A DNA stretch of 64,000 bases, from contig NW_027489017.1 of the NCBI RefSeq assembly GCF_050948215.1, forward strand, positions 62,001 to 126,000. The letters run 5' to 3'. Position 1 is the first letter of the stretch. Every line of letters starts with the position of its first letter. This DNA is from Halictus rubicundus (lineage: Eukaryota; Arthropoda; Insecta; Hymenoptera; Halictidae). The notes beneath the pieces were generated by a model. It was not told the origin of the DNA. It did not search any database and was given only the letters and a program-made list of their open reading frames with translations. Both the position numbers and the translations under genes were made by a program. Positions 41,040 through 52,544 of the stretch are shown piece by piece.

Positions 41040-41500
41040 TTTCTTTATTTTTATTTTTAAACGTGGTGGCAACCACCCCTGAGATAGGACAGTACATTGC
41101 ACCCCCCGCTCCCAATGGCGGTGGTGGGGTTTAACTGCGCCCACCCTGCAGTGGGGACCGACCAGCACTGTTGTGACGTTCCACAGCGCAGCGGCTTGCT
41201 ATCTCGCGCAGAGGGAGTCCCGCTGTCTCTTCCTCTACGATGCCTTCTTCTGCAACATTACTGTGTCGCACGAGGAGAACGTTTGCTACGTGGAAAACGT
41301 ACTGTAATGATGTGGGTGCGCCTCACGATCGCGTTCCGTAGATACTCGGTCGGATAGGCGTTAGAATTAAATAAAGCTTTTAGTCTCTTCGACTAACACA
41401 AGAACTCTGACACTTTATTGTAGTTTTACAGGCTTAAATACTATTTCCTGTCGGTACGGATGCGTTGGATTTTGGGGGGGGGGGGGTGGATACAGTTATC
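41040..41500 (-). mobile_element. LTR-like promoter/polyA module (left arm)
   Basis: Reverse complement of 56330-56760. On the minus strand it reads TATTTAAGCC, then CAATAAAGTGTCAGAG about 15 bases later, then GTGTTAGTCGAAG, a compact U3-R-like layout. A run of 13 G lies at about 41474. No LTR ends or coding sequence were defined. Confidence 0.4.
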
Positions 41501-41835
41501 AGATATGTAGGAGGCAGACGCGGAAAGGAGAGTTCGCGATCACGGAGGACACCTAAACAGGCATAAAAACGCCCAAACGAGGCCGTCGAACTCTCCTGCG
41601 ACCGAAGGACGCGCGCGAGCATGTGTGCGCGCGTCTGCGTGAGCGGCGACGGTGTTGTGACCGCGTAACACAACAAACGGTAGCGACTGCGAGAACGAGC
41701 GGCGGGCGTTAGGCCGTTTACCCTAACGTTCAAATCATATGTGAAAAGATCGAGAACGTTCGATGAAGGCGCGGATAAAGGACGCGTCCGCGTCGCGACC
41801 GGGGATTCGCGAAAGAACGATCATACGGTAAAGGC
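41501..41835. other. Left-arm-specific GC-rich segment
   Basis: The arms agree up to TTATCAGATAT and again from CTGTTGCTCTGAAATAAC, but between these points the left arm has about 335 bp of CpG-rich sequence and the right arm about 755 bp of unrelated AT-rich sequence. Origin unknown. Confidence 0.6.
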
Positions 41836-44605
41836 GAACTGTTGCTCTGAAATAACGATTAACTCCACTAAAATCAGTACTCGACATGCTACAAAACTGT
41901 TTACATGAAACTCTATATCACTTAATGCAGAATAAATATTTGCTAGGGTAGACGACATGTTCGATTATGCTTGACGCACTAAATTTAATGTTTTCAGATT
42001 GTAAGTATCATATGCGAGTAATAAAAAGTAAAATTAATACAAAGAAAAATTTGTAAATCATATACGCCATTGTTCTTGTTCCTATGTTCATTATTGAAAA
42101 TTTCTGTAGGTAACGGGAGACTCAATTTGTTAAAAATAATAACAGTCCCTTGGAGGCTCTGAGCACAGCAAATTTAGTAGAGTTTACGTTAGGTCATTAA
42201 GTAAGCAGAAACTTCGAATTCAAGCTTTGATATGAAATGTTCTAACAATGCTCCGACGAATGCAAATAGTTAGTAATAGCAAAGGAATAGCAAATAATTA
42301 ATAATTGGTACAGGACGATGCACGTTATCCGATCTAGATTTTTATTTCTTACATCGAGTTTCGTAAAAATTCAGATCCACCTTGCCTAAAAAGTACACCT
42401 TTTTGCTAGCTTTTGCTATATTCAATTCATCTTTTTCGGAGAAAAGAAGATTTTTCTTCCATTTACATTAATCTTCGACCGTGATAAGCTCTGCTTGTCG
42501 GAGGCATGTAATCCCGGTTAAAAATAAAATTCAACGAAGCGTTTAGTTCATACGACCGCGAACTAAGTACTCCAGAAAATGCGGCTAATACTTTTTCCTG
42601 ACAGAACTGTTGTAATAGCAAGAGTGGTACGATGAATTTGTCACTGGTGCGTGCAGCATGAATCGTGTCGCGTAGTTCATCTCCTGATGTCGTCCATCAC
42701 TGTATTAGCCGCCATCTAAATAACTCTGAGCTGCCACTCTGAACGCACATGTTACAATATTCATATATGTATAGTGTTATTCAACGTATACAAAATAATT
42801 GGGAATAGAACAGAGTTGCGTCACAAAACCAGTGTCATCTTACGAGAGATCAATACATTTCTGTCCCGAAATTTTGATTCGTTTGTGCAGCGACTGAAGT
42901 CGAGATCCTGCAATTTGTGTCGGGAAATCCTAGCCGTCTCCGGCCGCCTGTTGCTCGCGCAGCGTTAACTTTGTTGCGGCCATCGGCACGTACAATAAAA
43001 CAGTTGGTGTGCAAATGGTCGGGTCGGTTTGATGAGGCGAGTGACAGCGAAGTTATTTTTGAAAAAGCCGTTTCCAATCCATGCAATTAGAATGTTTGGA
43101 CAATGCATGTCTCGTACTTTAGAATCTTTTGTTCCGAGCCTCAATAGCAAATGCTAGTATCATAAACGTCCGAGTTTCCGGAGGTTCGCGCCGACCGATG
43201 TCCGAGGGAAAACCCGCTCTTATCATGAAACCTCCACGGTCACACCTAGCATTCCCGAAAGAGTACGCTTCGAGTGCGAGGAATGGTACAGGTAATCAGG
43301 CCGAAAAGAGAAACCTGATTGGACAGCGATTGTCATAGGTGCTGTCCACTTAGCGAATTTTTCCGTCAAGGATACGGCCTGCGGAGTTTTCCTAAAGGAT
43401 CGCGGAAAACGCAGAAGCGGAAGCTCTTCAGGCACGTTGAGACACAATGAGCCAAGAACAGGTGTGTAGTGATGCCTGTGTCACAGGAGCCAGGAGAAAT
43501 ACGGATAGTGGGACCCTGGAGTCCTGACCATCTCGGCTCGGATTTGTAGAGGGGCGGTCTATTGATCGTCCTGCGAGTGGAGTAATTTTCAGTGGGTAAG
43601 CGTGACCGACCATCCGTCATTACCCCCTTTTGGAGTGTGCGTAACGAACTTTTTTGACCACTCTATTTATAAAAAGAAGAAGGTACGTTGAGATACAGGT
43701 CTCTCCTGATCAAATAACGTACATTGAAGTCAGTAACTTGTATCAAATTATTGAAAGGACACGCGAACCATAAAGTAACCTCAACTTTAAAACTTCAAGG
43801 TTTTCTTTTCAATCAGTTTCTATCTCGGTCGCGGAATCATCGGGTACATATGTTCATTATTTGCAATCGTATAATCCCGTTTCACTCAAGATTCGTGGAA
43901 ATTATCGGCAGAACTTATTTCTGTGAATCTTCGTCGGAAAATAACAAATACTTCACCAATTGTGACACCTGTCGTGGACGAGCGGACAAAACAGTCCGAC
44001 GCGAACACTCGGCACGAGCAGAGGTTCCTGGACACGAGTCGCAACCGAGCGTATTTACACCGTGTACCATTACGCTACGTAATAAACCACACTGCAAACG
44101 AATCCGAACATTTATTCACCCGTGACCCCATATGTAATTAATTCCACGAGCTTTTCGTCCTCGTGTATATGCATTCCATGACATGTAGATGCTGTCGTGC
44201 AAACGCTTTCTGGAATGTTGGATGTATTATTCAATGTATCTCTGCGGTAACCGTCATCGTGAATTGACATATTCGGCGGCGAATCGAGAACCTAGCCGTA
44301 CGATGCGCCAGCCGGTCTGCCGAGTCCTGATAAAGAACATCCTTGACCAAACCGATGACTCCTTATGATCCATATCGTGACTTAACTGCTTAGCCCCAAC
44401 ACTTGTAACTTCCCAAGAACTTCGACCAGTTCAAAACTGAACTGATTGTTTTTAATGGTTTGAATTTGCAAATTTGGAACCGTGCAATTTCGCTTGAATT
44501 TAAAATAGACCTATTTGTTTCGAAGTGGGTGTAATTCTGTTGAATGCGAATGTGCTGAGGATACATAAGGTCCGACACTCAAAAATAGAGTACCTTTCTA
44601 ATACC
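41836..44605. other. Left-arm unrecognised sequence
   Basis: Matches 52545-55545 inverted. The largest frame (43724-44125, 133 codons) is open in both arms but starts with TTG, differs at about 15 residues between arms, and resembles no protein I know. The arm ends near AAGGTCCGACACTCAAAAAT. Confidence 0.5.
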
Positions 44606-44929
44606 ATCTTTTCCAACTGACACCATTTACAATAGATACTCTTTTATGTTGCCACTATAAGCTGTTAAAAAATCATTTTCACTTGACCCAGTTGACACTT
44701 TTTTTTACACATCTGTAGGATCAACAGTTTTTCAGATATCGAATAATCCATTGAGACTCTTTAATAGGTCATTAAAGACTACAACATGCATATGTATTCA
44801 AATTTGAACAAAATCCGAAACAATATTCCCAAAAGCGTTCGATATCGCGTGGAATGACTCAATTACGTAATAATTAGTAAAATAGAAGAATTAATTCTAC
44901 ATAAATTGCATCGTTTTGTCTTACGACAC

Positions 44930-45033
44930 GAAAAAATGTATATGGAAAACTTCTGAATTCTTGTCTATAATAAACCTAAAAATGGTTAGACGGAAGGTTC
45001 CCTAGCAGGAATGCGATGGCGTATAGTAGACCT
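44930..45033. repeat. Dispersed repeat (inverted copy of 5447-5556)
   Basis: AATGTATATGGAAAACTTCT through GGAAGGTTCCCTAGCAGGAA and TGCGATGGCGTAT. A Tc1-like element starts just after it, at 45041. Confidence 0.6.
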
Positions 45034-45040
45034 AAACATA

Positions 45041-45902
45041 CAGTCGGTGTGGAAAGTATTCGTACAGTGACAAATTGAAAGTAAAACTGTGTATATCCAT
45101 GCCAATAATAAATTTTATGAGGAAAAATGATTAGTAAATATTCTTAGATGTTTGTAGAATAAATTTTGCGTAAACAAAATTTTATTTCCCTTCAGAATTA
45201 CAAAAGAATCAATAAAAACAGATAAATTTGCAGAAACAGGCGCGTAGAAAGTATTCATACAGTCAAATATCAAACGAAAGAACTATGAAAATATACTAAA
45301 TATTTAAGGGTTTAATATTTTGTGGGATTTCCTTTTGATTTTGCAATAGCTTCGAGCCTTCTTGGCATGGAATGTACTAAGTTGGATGTTGTAACAGGCT
45401 CTATTTTATTCCACTCTTCTAGTAAAGCAGCTTTTAAACTTTCTTTAGATGTAATATTGTGATTACGAATCTTTTTCTCCAACTAATCCCATAGATGTTC
45501 GATGGGATTAATGTCTGGTGATTGTGGTGGCGTCTTCTAGTATTTTGGTGTGTTATATAAAATCCATTGCCTAGTATTATATGCAGAATGCTTTGGATCA
45601 TTGTCATGGGTGAATATAAAATTGTTGGTAAGTCCCATTTTATTTGAACTAGAATGGAGGTGATTTTTAAGGATGTCAATATAGACTCTGTGATCCATGA
45701 TACCATCGATGAAATGTAAAGATCCCACTCCAGCTGCACTCATGCAACCCCTGACTAATACAGAGTTCCCGCCGTGTTTTATCGTGGGTCGCAAAGTGCA
45801 TCTTCGAGGAAATCGTTCGAATATGGAATAGCAGGGGTGAACAATGCTATCTAAACTTTTAATTTTCAACGAATGTTTGCGATTTTTATCGGGACAATTC
45901 AA
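45041..45902 (-). mobile_element. Truncated Tc1-like element
   Basis: The left end CAGTCGGTGTGGAAAGTATT follows TA (45039-45040), and CGTACAG repeats inside. The matching right terminus is missing; sequence homology stops near 45902-45950. Distinct from the family at 6967-8630. Confidence 0.7.
45312..45902 (-). pseudogene. Tc1-family transposase C-terminal half, stop-broken
   Basis: The minus frame reads IKHGGNSVLVRGCMSAAGVG then LHFIDGIMDHRVYIDILKNH, HDNDPKHS, and PPQSPDINPIEHLWD. It ends MPRRLEAIAKSKGNPTKY at TAA 45312-45314. DD34E spacing is preserved between the D of HDND and the E of NPIE. Two in-frame stops (after NTPKY and after HLWD) disable it, and the DNA-binding N-terminus and first catalytic Asp are missing. 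Confidence 0.85.
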
Positions 45903-46498
45903 TTTCCGTCCTTCTTCGCGTCAACGTTCGCGAGCAACGCTCTGTTTTTGACACCTGACTTGATTCACGGTCAAGCATGAATCTGCGAATGTAGCAAACA
46001 ATATTAAAACCCAATTCTTCCGTAAATGACCATGGGATTTCGCGAGATTGGAAATAAAATAAAAATCACGTTCGCAACAAATGACGCATTTATTTTATCG
46101 CGTTTTGTGTAGAATCGTGTGGATGGTCTATTTGCCCGTTGGCCGGACGTATCCGCGTTTATTAAAATCGGTGAGTCGCTCGGTCGACATATTAATCAAT
46201 ATATTGCGAGTTTCAATGCGAAATAAATATCGCGTGCGTTTGTTGAAAGATACAGAGACCTTTATTTCCCTTTTAAATCGTTTAAGCGTTTCTAGATTTT
46301 CTAACTGCTTCTATACTGTTTTCCGTTTGATCCATCCATTTTTAACACGAATCTATAAAATCCACGGTCTTGTTAATCATTGTTCGTTTAGCCTGGGATG
46401 AATAATCCTTCAAAATATAATTTTTTAAATTCGATGCTCTCAATAAGCTGATACAAAAACCTTTTAAATTCCACGAATTTGAATGTGAAGATATTTAC
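45903..46498. other. Non-coding stretch
   Basis: No family recognised. The 106-codon plus frame at 46081-46401 shows no known motif. Confidence 0.35.
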
Positions 46499-47031
46499 CG
46501 ACACACCTTACCACCACACGTACCTTCCCGCTCTCGTAATATATTCTGCTAAACACCTCACCCTAACCCGCGCGACGACGCTTGGCGCTACGTCATCGCG
46601 TCCAGCGATCCCCTCACCTCGCGTTCACGATTCCTACTCCACCACCCATTCATGCACTGACTCTCCTCCGCTCCACTGACCCACTCCGTACCGATGGAGC
46701 CCAGCGCGGTCCCTAAATAATTAATACGTTCGTTCCGTTCTGAGCTCCATCGCGAGACGACGTCTCTTGGAGCTCTTCCGCCTTCCCATTCCCCGTCTTA
46801 TTTCAAGAGTTGCTATTTCTTTCGTGTAATATTCAAGGTGTATATATGTAGTATTCGTATATTAAATAATTATTATCTGAATCACGACTCGATTTATTCA
46901 AATCCCCACCATAAGTCGTATGCGATTTCGTTAATTGCCGTTTCCGATATTCGTATTAAATCTGAGTTCTTATTAGTACGCCCGTAGCCCACCAGTGGCC
47001 CGGTACACCACCGAGAAACTTTTTAAAGCTT
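46499..47031 (+). repeat. Degenerate third copy of family L segment in the spacer
   Basis: Direct match to about 35975-36555: CACACGTACCTTCCCG, GACGACGCTTGGCGCTACGT, the TCCCCGTCTTATTTCAAG block, and one AGCCCACCAGTGGCCCGGTA unit. The ends and ORF are missing. Confidence 0.65.
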
Positions 47032-47399
47032 TGAGGTGGTTAATATAGTGCGTTCACGGTGCATATATAATTCATGCACAGTGCACGCTGTTGAGAGGAC
47101 ATTTTCCATTCGGATGCAGGCACTGCATCGAGACGCATTTCATTTTTTGGCTAATGAAACTTTCGACGGTTCTATTAACACATGTTCGAACACCATTTTA
47201 TCTCTGTTCATCTTCCCTTTTCCTTTTTTCCAATTTTCTAATATATTATGATTTTATTTCTCGTTAACACTTTGACCAACACGTCGGTCACATGCTAGTG
47301 GCATAATATTTTTTTATCGAACTCTGGGCGGGCATGGCTTTCAAGTGGCTTTCAAAAGAATGCAATGACGCACGAATGGACACGAAACTTTCATTTCAT

Positions 47400-47770
47400 G
47401 CTGGAACATTTCTACCGAGAGAAAATCGTTTTATTTCCATCTACACCATGTAGGTGCTGAGTGAGATATATAAATTCTGTGTTTTGGCAGCAGGTTCTTG
47501 TGCAACTCAATTGTTTTATTTTGTATCATTATTCAAGTACCAGGCGTGGTATGAGTAGCTACTATACCTTCAAGTATTTTGTTCCGATAAACGTACCATA
47601 AGTATATTCAAATATATTTCTTGAATGATCTTTCGTGAATACGTTGGCACAGCAGCTCGGCACCCGTAAATTAAACAATTTGGAATCCGTCATTTTGACG
47701 CGGCCTCTAGTTTTGGTGTTATTGTACGTACTTTTTAAACAAATCGATATTTGAGAATGTTTAAGGGTGT
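47400..47770 (+). repeat. Degenerate third copy of arm segment 39000-39370
   Basis: Shares GTTCTTGTGCAA, TTGTTTTATTTTG.ATCATTA, AGTACCAGGCGTGG, and ACTTTTTAAACAAATCGATA with both arms but is more divergent than the arms are from each other. It lies in the same order and orientation relative to 46499-47031 as in the left arm. Confidence 0.65.
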
Positions 47771-48560
47771 TGGTGTGCAACAAATGCCACTTCCAGTGTA
47801 GTTGTAGTTTTAAGGGGCGGTTTACTTTCCTTCAGGTATAAAGGGTTGTTGTGAGAAGGAAAAGCGGGGGCCCGAAGTTAGTCCCGTCAGTCCCGCTTTG
47901 TTTAGTCCCGCGTCCGAATCGACGACCCGATGATCTCCCTATTCAAACCGGAAAAGTTTATCTAAATTTAACCGTTCGCCTTGGATACCTTGGGCCTTGC
48001 CTCGCAGACGACTATTGTTCGCGGTACCCAGTTCCCTCTTCACCCCGCATTCCAATTTAAAATGTTGGTGGAACCCTATTGTTCGCGGGATCGAAGGTCG
48101 CGAAATTTAGTTCGCGACGGGAACGGAATGTGCGCGGTATCAGAAAAAAAAACAATAAAAGAGACTACGTTCTACACGAATATGGGATGGGGTGATGATG
48201 TTATATACGGGAAAGCAGGGAGCACGTTTTCGCCCTTCACCTCCGAGACGTACACCCCAAACACAGGAAATTTATACAATAGAAAATACAGTACAATGGA
48301 AACAAAATGATATAAAATGATCGAGTTGGTTCGTCGCAACTGGCTTCTCCTCGAGAAGCTCGCTCGGAGAAAACGCTAAACGCACGGAACGCAGTCGAGC
48401 GTGTCCTCCGTATTTGGCCGGGGAATTACAATCGGTACCGTGTCACGTTACGCGCTTCACGCCATTTTCAAGAAACCCCGGATCGTGATTCTACTTGTGC
48501 GAGTCCGTCGCCATAACCGTGCCTCTCTCCGTTATCGGGCAAGCCCTTTTGGAGAGAGAG
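47771..48560 (-). other. Possible leader region of an LTR element
   Basis: It lies downstream (minus strand) of a primer binding site, where a retroelement leader would be. No Gag or Pol motif is recognisable in any frame, and no second LTR was found near 47800. Confidence 0.35.
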
Positions 48561-48578
48561 GTCCCTGTTCGGGCGCCA
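48561..48578 (-). promoter_or_regulatory. Retroelement primer binding site, tRNA-Lys type
   Basis: The minus strand reads TGGCGCCCGAACAGGGAC, complementary to the 3' end of animal tRNA-Lys(UUU). It starts three bases from the LTR edge at 48582, as expected for initiation of minus-strand DNA synthesis. Confidence 0.75.
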
Positions 48579-48581
48579 ATT

Positions 48582-48976
48582 TGTAACGTTGGCCCTTTCC
48601 GCCGCGTGGGAAGGCGGAAACGGGGCAAACTCCGGGAATTTACAGGCATTGAGGCCGAGCCGTGTACGGCCGTGAATACGCGGTCCTCCCGGTACTACCA
48701 GTTCTCGAAGACTTCAAAACCGAAAAGAGCCTTCTGCTTGGGCGTCAGGCACCGGAAGGGTGCCACGCGAAACGCGGGAGACTTTCACCCGCTTCGGCCG
48801 AAGCGGTGGGCGGGAGTCGTGCCTTCGAGAACCGCGAGAAGGACGAGAGACGCAAAAGCGGTCCGTGGTTCGGACACGGGAATAACGGGGACAGCCACGG
48901 CGGGGCGGATCGCGCAGGTCGGAAATGACGCAGTACGAAATGGGCTCTAATGATTTATTGTTCGTCAGGTTTTACA
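48582..48976 (-). mobile_element. LTR, 395 bp, adjoining the primer binding site
   Basis: Ends TGTAACGTTGGCCC and ...CAGGTTTTACA (TGTAA/TTACA). Transcription would run on the minus strand. Its upper end resembles 21613-21694. The other LTR is not found, so the element is truncated. Confidence 0.65.
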
Positions 48977-48977
48977 A

Positions 48978-49945
48978 AATACTTCGAGACCCTTCGCCAC
49001 AATTTAAGTTTAAATATCAACTTTCAGAATTTCCAAGAGTGAATCGTGCGGCAGTTACGATTATTTGATGTTCCAGGTGACATTTTTTAGGAATATCTCT
49101 AAATAATAAAGAAAAATGTGAAGTGCATATGATTTATTAATTTTTTATGTATAAAAAAATATTTAACAACAACTTTTTTTACCTTACATAAATTATTTTT
49201 ATAGCGTTCATTGGAGCACTACCAAAAAATACCTGTTTCATCTTTGCGACAGTGGTCCAGTGAATGAAAACTTTGTTTATTTAACAGAAAAAATTGTTAT
49301 TATGATAAATATTTTTTTATATGTATGAATGTCACATTTTTTTTTATTATCTGATATGTATCCTTTTGTTTGCGCTTGGCGAAGATGCGTGGATAGCTGG
49401 AGCTATCCTGACGAGGATATTCAGTGGGAGTGTTCGTAGGAAAGCAGGATCACTGATCACGTATAAAATGTCTTTATTGTGCAAACGGGTCGCGATGCTC
49501 ACGGATAAAGGGCAAGAGTCCCGCGATAGGCACGAGAACAATCGTTGCCGCAAATTTCTAGAGAGCGATTCACAGAACGCGATAGGCGCGGTTACACTGT
49601 CGTTCGCGATGATATTCGAGCAAAGAAAAACGCTTGTCGCCGTTGCGTGTAAACTGGTCGAGGTGTCGATCAAGAATGCCCCGTTACGGTCGACTCGATT
49701 CGTAATCGTAACGGTTAGACGTGGCGCTGTTGATCGATACGCATGATCGATGCGTGGATCGAGCCGTGTTTGTATGGTGCGCGAGCTGCCGAAATTTTAA
49801 CGGCTGATTCCTGAACACCTTTAAAAATTTCACCTGAAACATCAAATAATGGCCACTTCCGCGCGATTCATTCTTGGAAATTCCGAAAGTTGATATTTAA
49901 ACTTAAATTGCGACGAAAGCATCTCGAAGTATCTCATGAAATTTT
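48978..49945. mobile_element. TIR element with a GC-rich core
   Basis: About 48978-49100 and 49800-49945 are inverted copies (CAATTTAAGTTTAAATATCA near 49000, complement near 49895). The core at about 49371-49790 is GC-rich and could be a further insertion: TATAAAA at 49460, and a 141-codon plus frame without known motif. Confidence 0.55.
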
Positions 49946-50723
49946 GCACAAAGCTAGATCAGTATTATAACTGGCCAAAACGATTAGTTCCAGATCGAAG
50001 CTATTCAAAGGATTTTTTATATTCCTCCATAAATAAAAAATGTGCGTAACGCAAAGGGACTTCAGGTTAATCCATATTACTTAATGTTGAACAACTTTTT
50101 TTGGAAAATTTTTTTTGCCAGTTAATAGATGAAGCCATTTGCAATAACCCATATGATTTGCAGATCCCTAAGTATTCAATTATAGGCGGAGTAATTACAT
50201 AACTATCTCACTGAAAACTGATGAATTCCCAGGTGCGAGGAAATGGTTATTTACCATGCGTATATCTCCGTAAAAAATTTTTTTTTTAATCTGACTTTGG
50301 CACATCATGCACGCACTATTAGGCTATACAAAAATAATTTTTTTCTTATAAAAATCGAAAATTTATAAAATGGATTTTTTGCCGCCTTGGCACCACTGTG
50401 CGGCGCGGCATCGCGGGACGAAAATCGGTACTCGGCAGTATCTGTGTCGCGCGACGATACTCGAGAAACGGAAAGGACCTCGCACGGTACGCAACGGTGC
50501 TTGACGTGACGGAAGCTACCACAACAGTGATCCTTCGCTGGACGGTAACGCGACGACGGGGTCCTCGTTATCCCCACCCTAAGCCCTAGTCCCGACTTTT
50601 CCTAATGGGGCGCGCTACGCACGCGAAAATCCGAGAACGCAGGTCCTCGACTGGTCTTCGGACCCGGGACCACAGACGAAAAATCACGACGGCCGCTCTT
50701 CGCGGCCGGCGGGGTCGATCTGG
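49946..50723. other. Non-coding stretch, AT-rich then GC-rich
   Basis: No gene. The switch to GC-rich sequence at about 50395 precedes the palindrome. Confidence 0.4.
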
Positions 50724-51733
50724 GATCTCCCTCTTTATGGGACGCCTATACCGCCCACGCCGAGACCCCTTTGCAAGTGACTAGGTGAGGCGGCAACAGG
50801 ACCGCGAAAAGGAATGTTCCATGCACGACAGGGGCCTTTGTCCCGCGTCGTCGCCTCCGGGTTGTCTGGCCCGTGTGTGGCGTCTCCATTCTCTAAATTA
50901 ACATGTACACAGGATTTTTCGTAGTGGCCACGGTTCGTCGATGGATGGTCCCGCGAAGCAAGGCGCCTTTCGGTATCGTCGGGAGGCATGTTGGTGCCGT
51001 TAGTACGTTCCTGAAACCTGGTCATGCTCCGCGCGAGCGAAATCTATCAAAATTCAATCTAAGATCGATCCGGAAGTTCCTCGGAGAGCGCTTTCTAACC
51101 CTTCCAGCAGTCGTATTATTCGCGATAACGCCATTCTCGGCAGCCCGGTCCTTCCGATTTTCCGCTCTGTGCGGGAAAGTAACGTCGCAAATTTTGCAAC
51201 GTCACAGAAGGATAACCTCAACTCTGTCCCACTCGACTGGCTATGCTTACGTCTACTGCCTCGTCTCATTGGACAAGATATAGATTGTGACGTTGCAAAA
51301 ATTGCGACGTCACTTTACCGCTTCGAGCAAAAGAGCGGAAGGACCGGACTGTTGAGAATAACGTTATCGCGAATAGTACGACGGCTCGATAGGTCAGGAA
51401 GCGCTTCCCGAGGAACTTCCGGATCGATCCTAGATCGAATTTTCAGGGACTTCCTAAAGGCACCAACAAACCTCCCGACTATACCGAAGGGCGCCTCGCT
51501 TCGCGGGACCATCCATCGACGTACCATGGTCAATACGAGAAATCCGGTGCACCGGTCAATTCGGAGAATGGTGACGCCACACACAGGCCAGACAACCCGG
51601 AGGCGACGACGCGGGACGAAGGCCCCTGTCGAACAGCCGACATTTAATTTGGCGGTCCTGCCGCCGCCTCACCTAGCCACTTGCAACGGAGCCTCGACGA
51701 GGGTGGTGTAGGCGCCCCATATCAGGGGAGATC
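50724..51733. repeat. 1-kb palindrome, arms ~450-480 bp, 81-bp loop
   Basis: Left arm 50724-51205, right arm 51287-51733 (CGTCGATGGATGGTCCCGCG near 50936, complement near 51508). The loop is the dispersed repeat also found at 5379-5456. The inner ends pair as GCAACGTCAC / GTGACGTTGC. Frames of up to 180 codons on both strands mirror each other and show no domain. Confidence 0.85.
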
Positions 51734-52544
51734 GGAGAACTGCCCCTTTCCGCGGCCACGAAGCGTTCGCTCCTTTCCATTATTATAGATATTACATGCT
51801 AAAAATATTTTATAATCAGCCACGTATACTAATATAATTAATAAGTAATTGTACTCATGAATTTGTATTAAAAGTAAAAAATTTGTTTGCGTCAACTTAC
51901 TTTCCGTCTGGCGAAAATTTGACAAGAATTTTAGAAATTTGTAATTACTACACTTTCCGCGATTCTTTCATTTTGAAACTCTACAATTGACTGTCACACT
52001 ACCCATGCTTACCGTAAACAGAAGCAGAACACCAGGAAAGTCAAGTACAAACCATATTAAAAAAAACAGCATCGCGTACTCCGAATTCGACCGCGTCAAC
52101 TTAAATACCGACTCGACTGTACATATTTGAAATACAACATTAAAATATTGTATGTTATGTATCTGGTTATCAAAATAAAAATATTTTATTTGCCGAAATT
52201 TTTCGTTCTATTTAAAGTAGCATTTGATTTGAAACACATTAATCTATACTGTTTGAAATAGTATTTTAAATATTTTTTCCAGCGAGTCTGCTGGATTCGT
52301 CACGATGTAGCTCATCGTGTTGTTCTTCAAAGCTGGATAGAATAGAATTTGAAATATTAGTAAATAATCCTATTTATGTTAAAGTATGCGTAGAACCCAA
52401 CTATTTGCATGCATTTGAATGCAGGTATCGAATCAACAACTTATCAAAGTTACATGGTACCTGCCCCTCCACCAGTGTTCATTCTTATAATATTGTCATT
52501 CAAACTGTGTGTACATTGCTTCGCAAGTGGGTATTATGACTTCC
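51734..52544. other. Non-coding AT-rich stretch
   Basis: Nothing recognised up to the inner end of the right arm. Confidence 0.4.

Larger units (their letters stand above)
29110..44605. repeat. Left arm of giant inverted duplication
   Basis: From at least 29299 to about 44605 this is the reverse complement of 52545-64000. Anchors: 29299 with 64000; 30521 with 62780; 35905-37159 with 60498-62413; 38067-38255 with 59441-59629; 40144 with 57640; 43724 with 53682. Insertions present only here: a solo LTR (30543-30833) and a hAT element (30874-35590). Over one 189-base sample (38067-38255) I count 5 mismatches by eye. Confidence 0.92.

Noticed and set aside
43724..44125. 133-codon frame mirrored at 53281-53682
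   Set aside because: It has no ATG start, differs at about 15 residues between arms and shows no motif. Length conservation follows from the arms being duplicates without indels here.
49321..49746. 141-codon plus-strand frame
   Set aside because: GC-rich core of a TIR element with a long overlapping frame on the other strand; starts with an ATG in an AT-rich context but has no recognisable motif.
51169..51711. 180-codon frame in the 51 kb palindrome
   Set aside because: Arginine/proline-rich translation of GC-rich palindromic DNA, with mirrored frames in the other arm and no domain.
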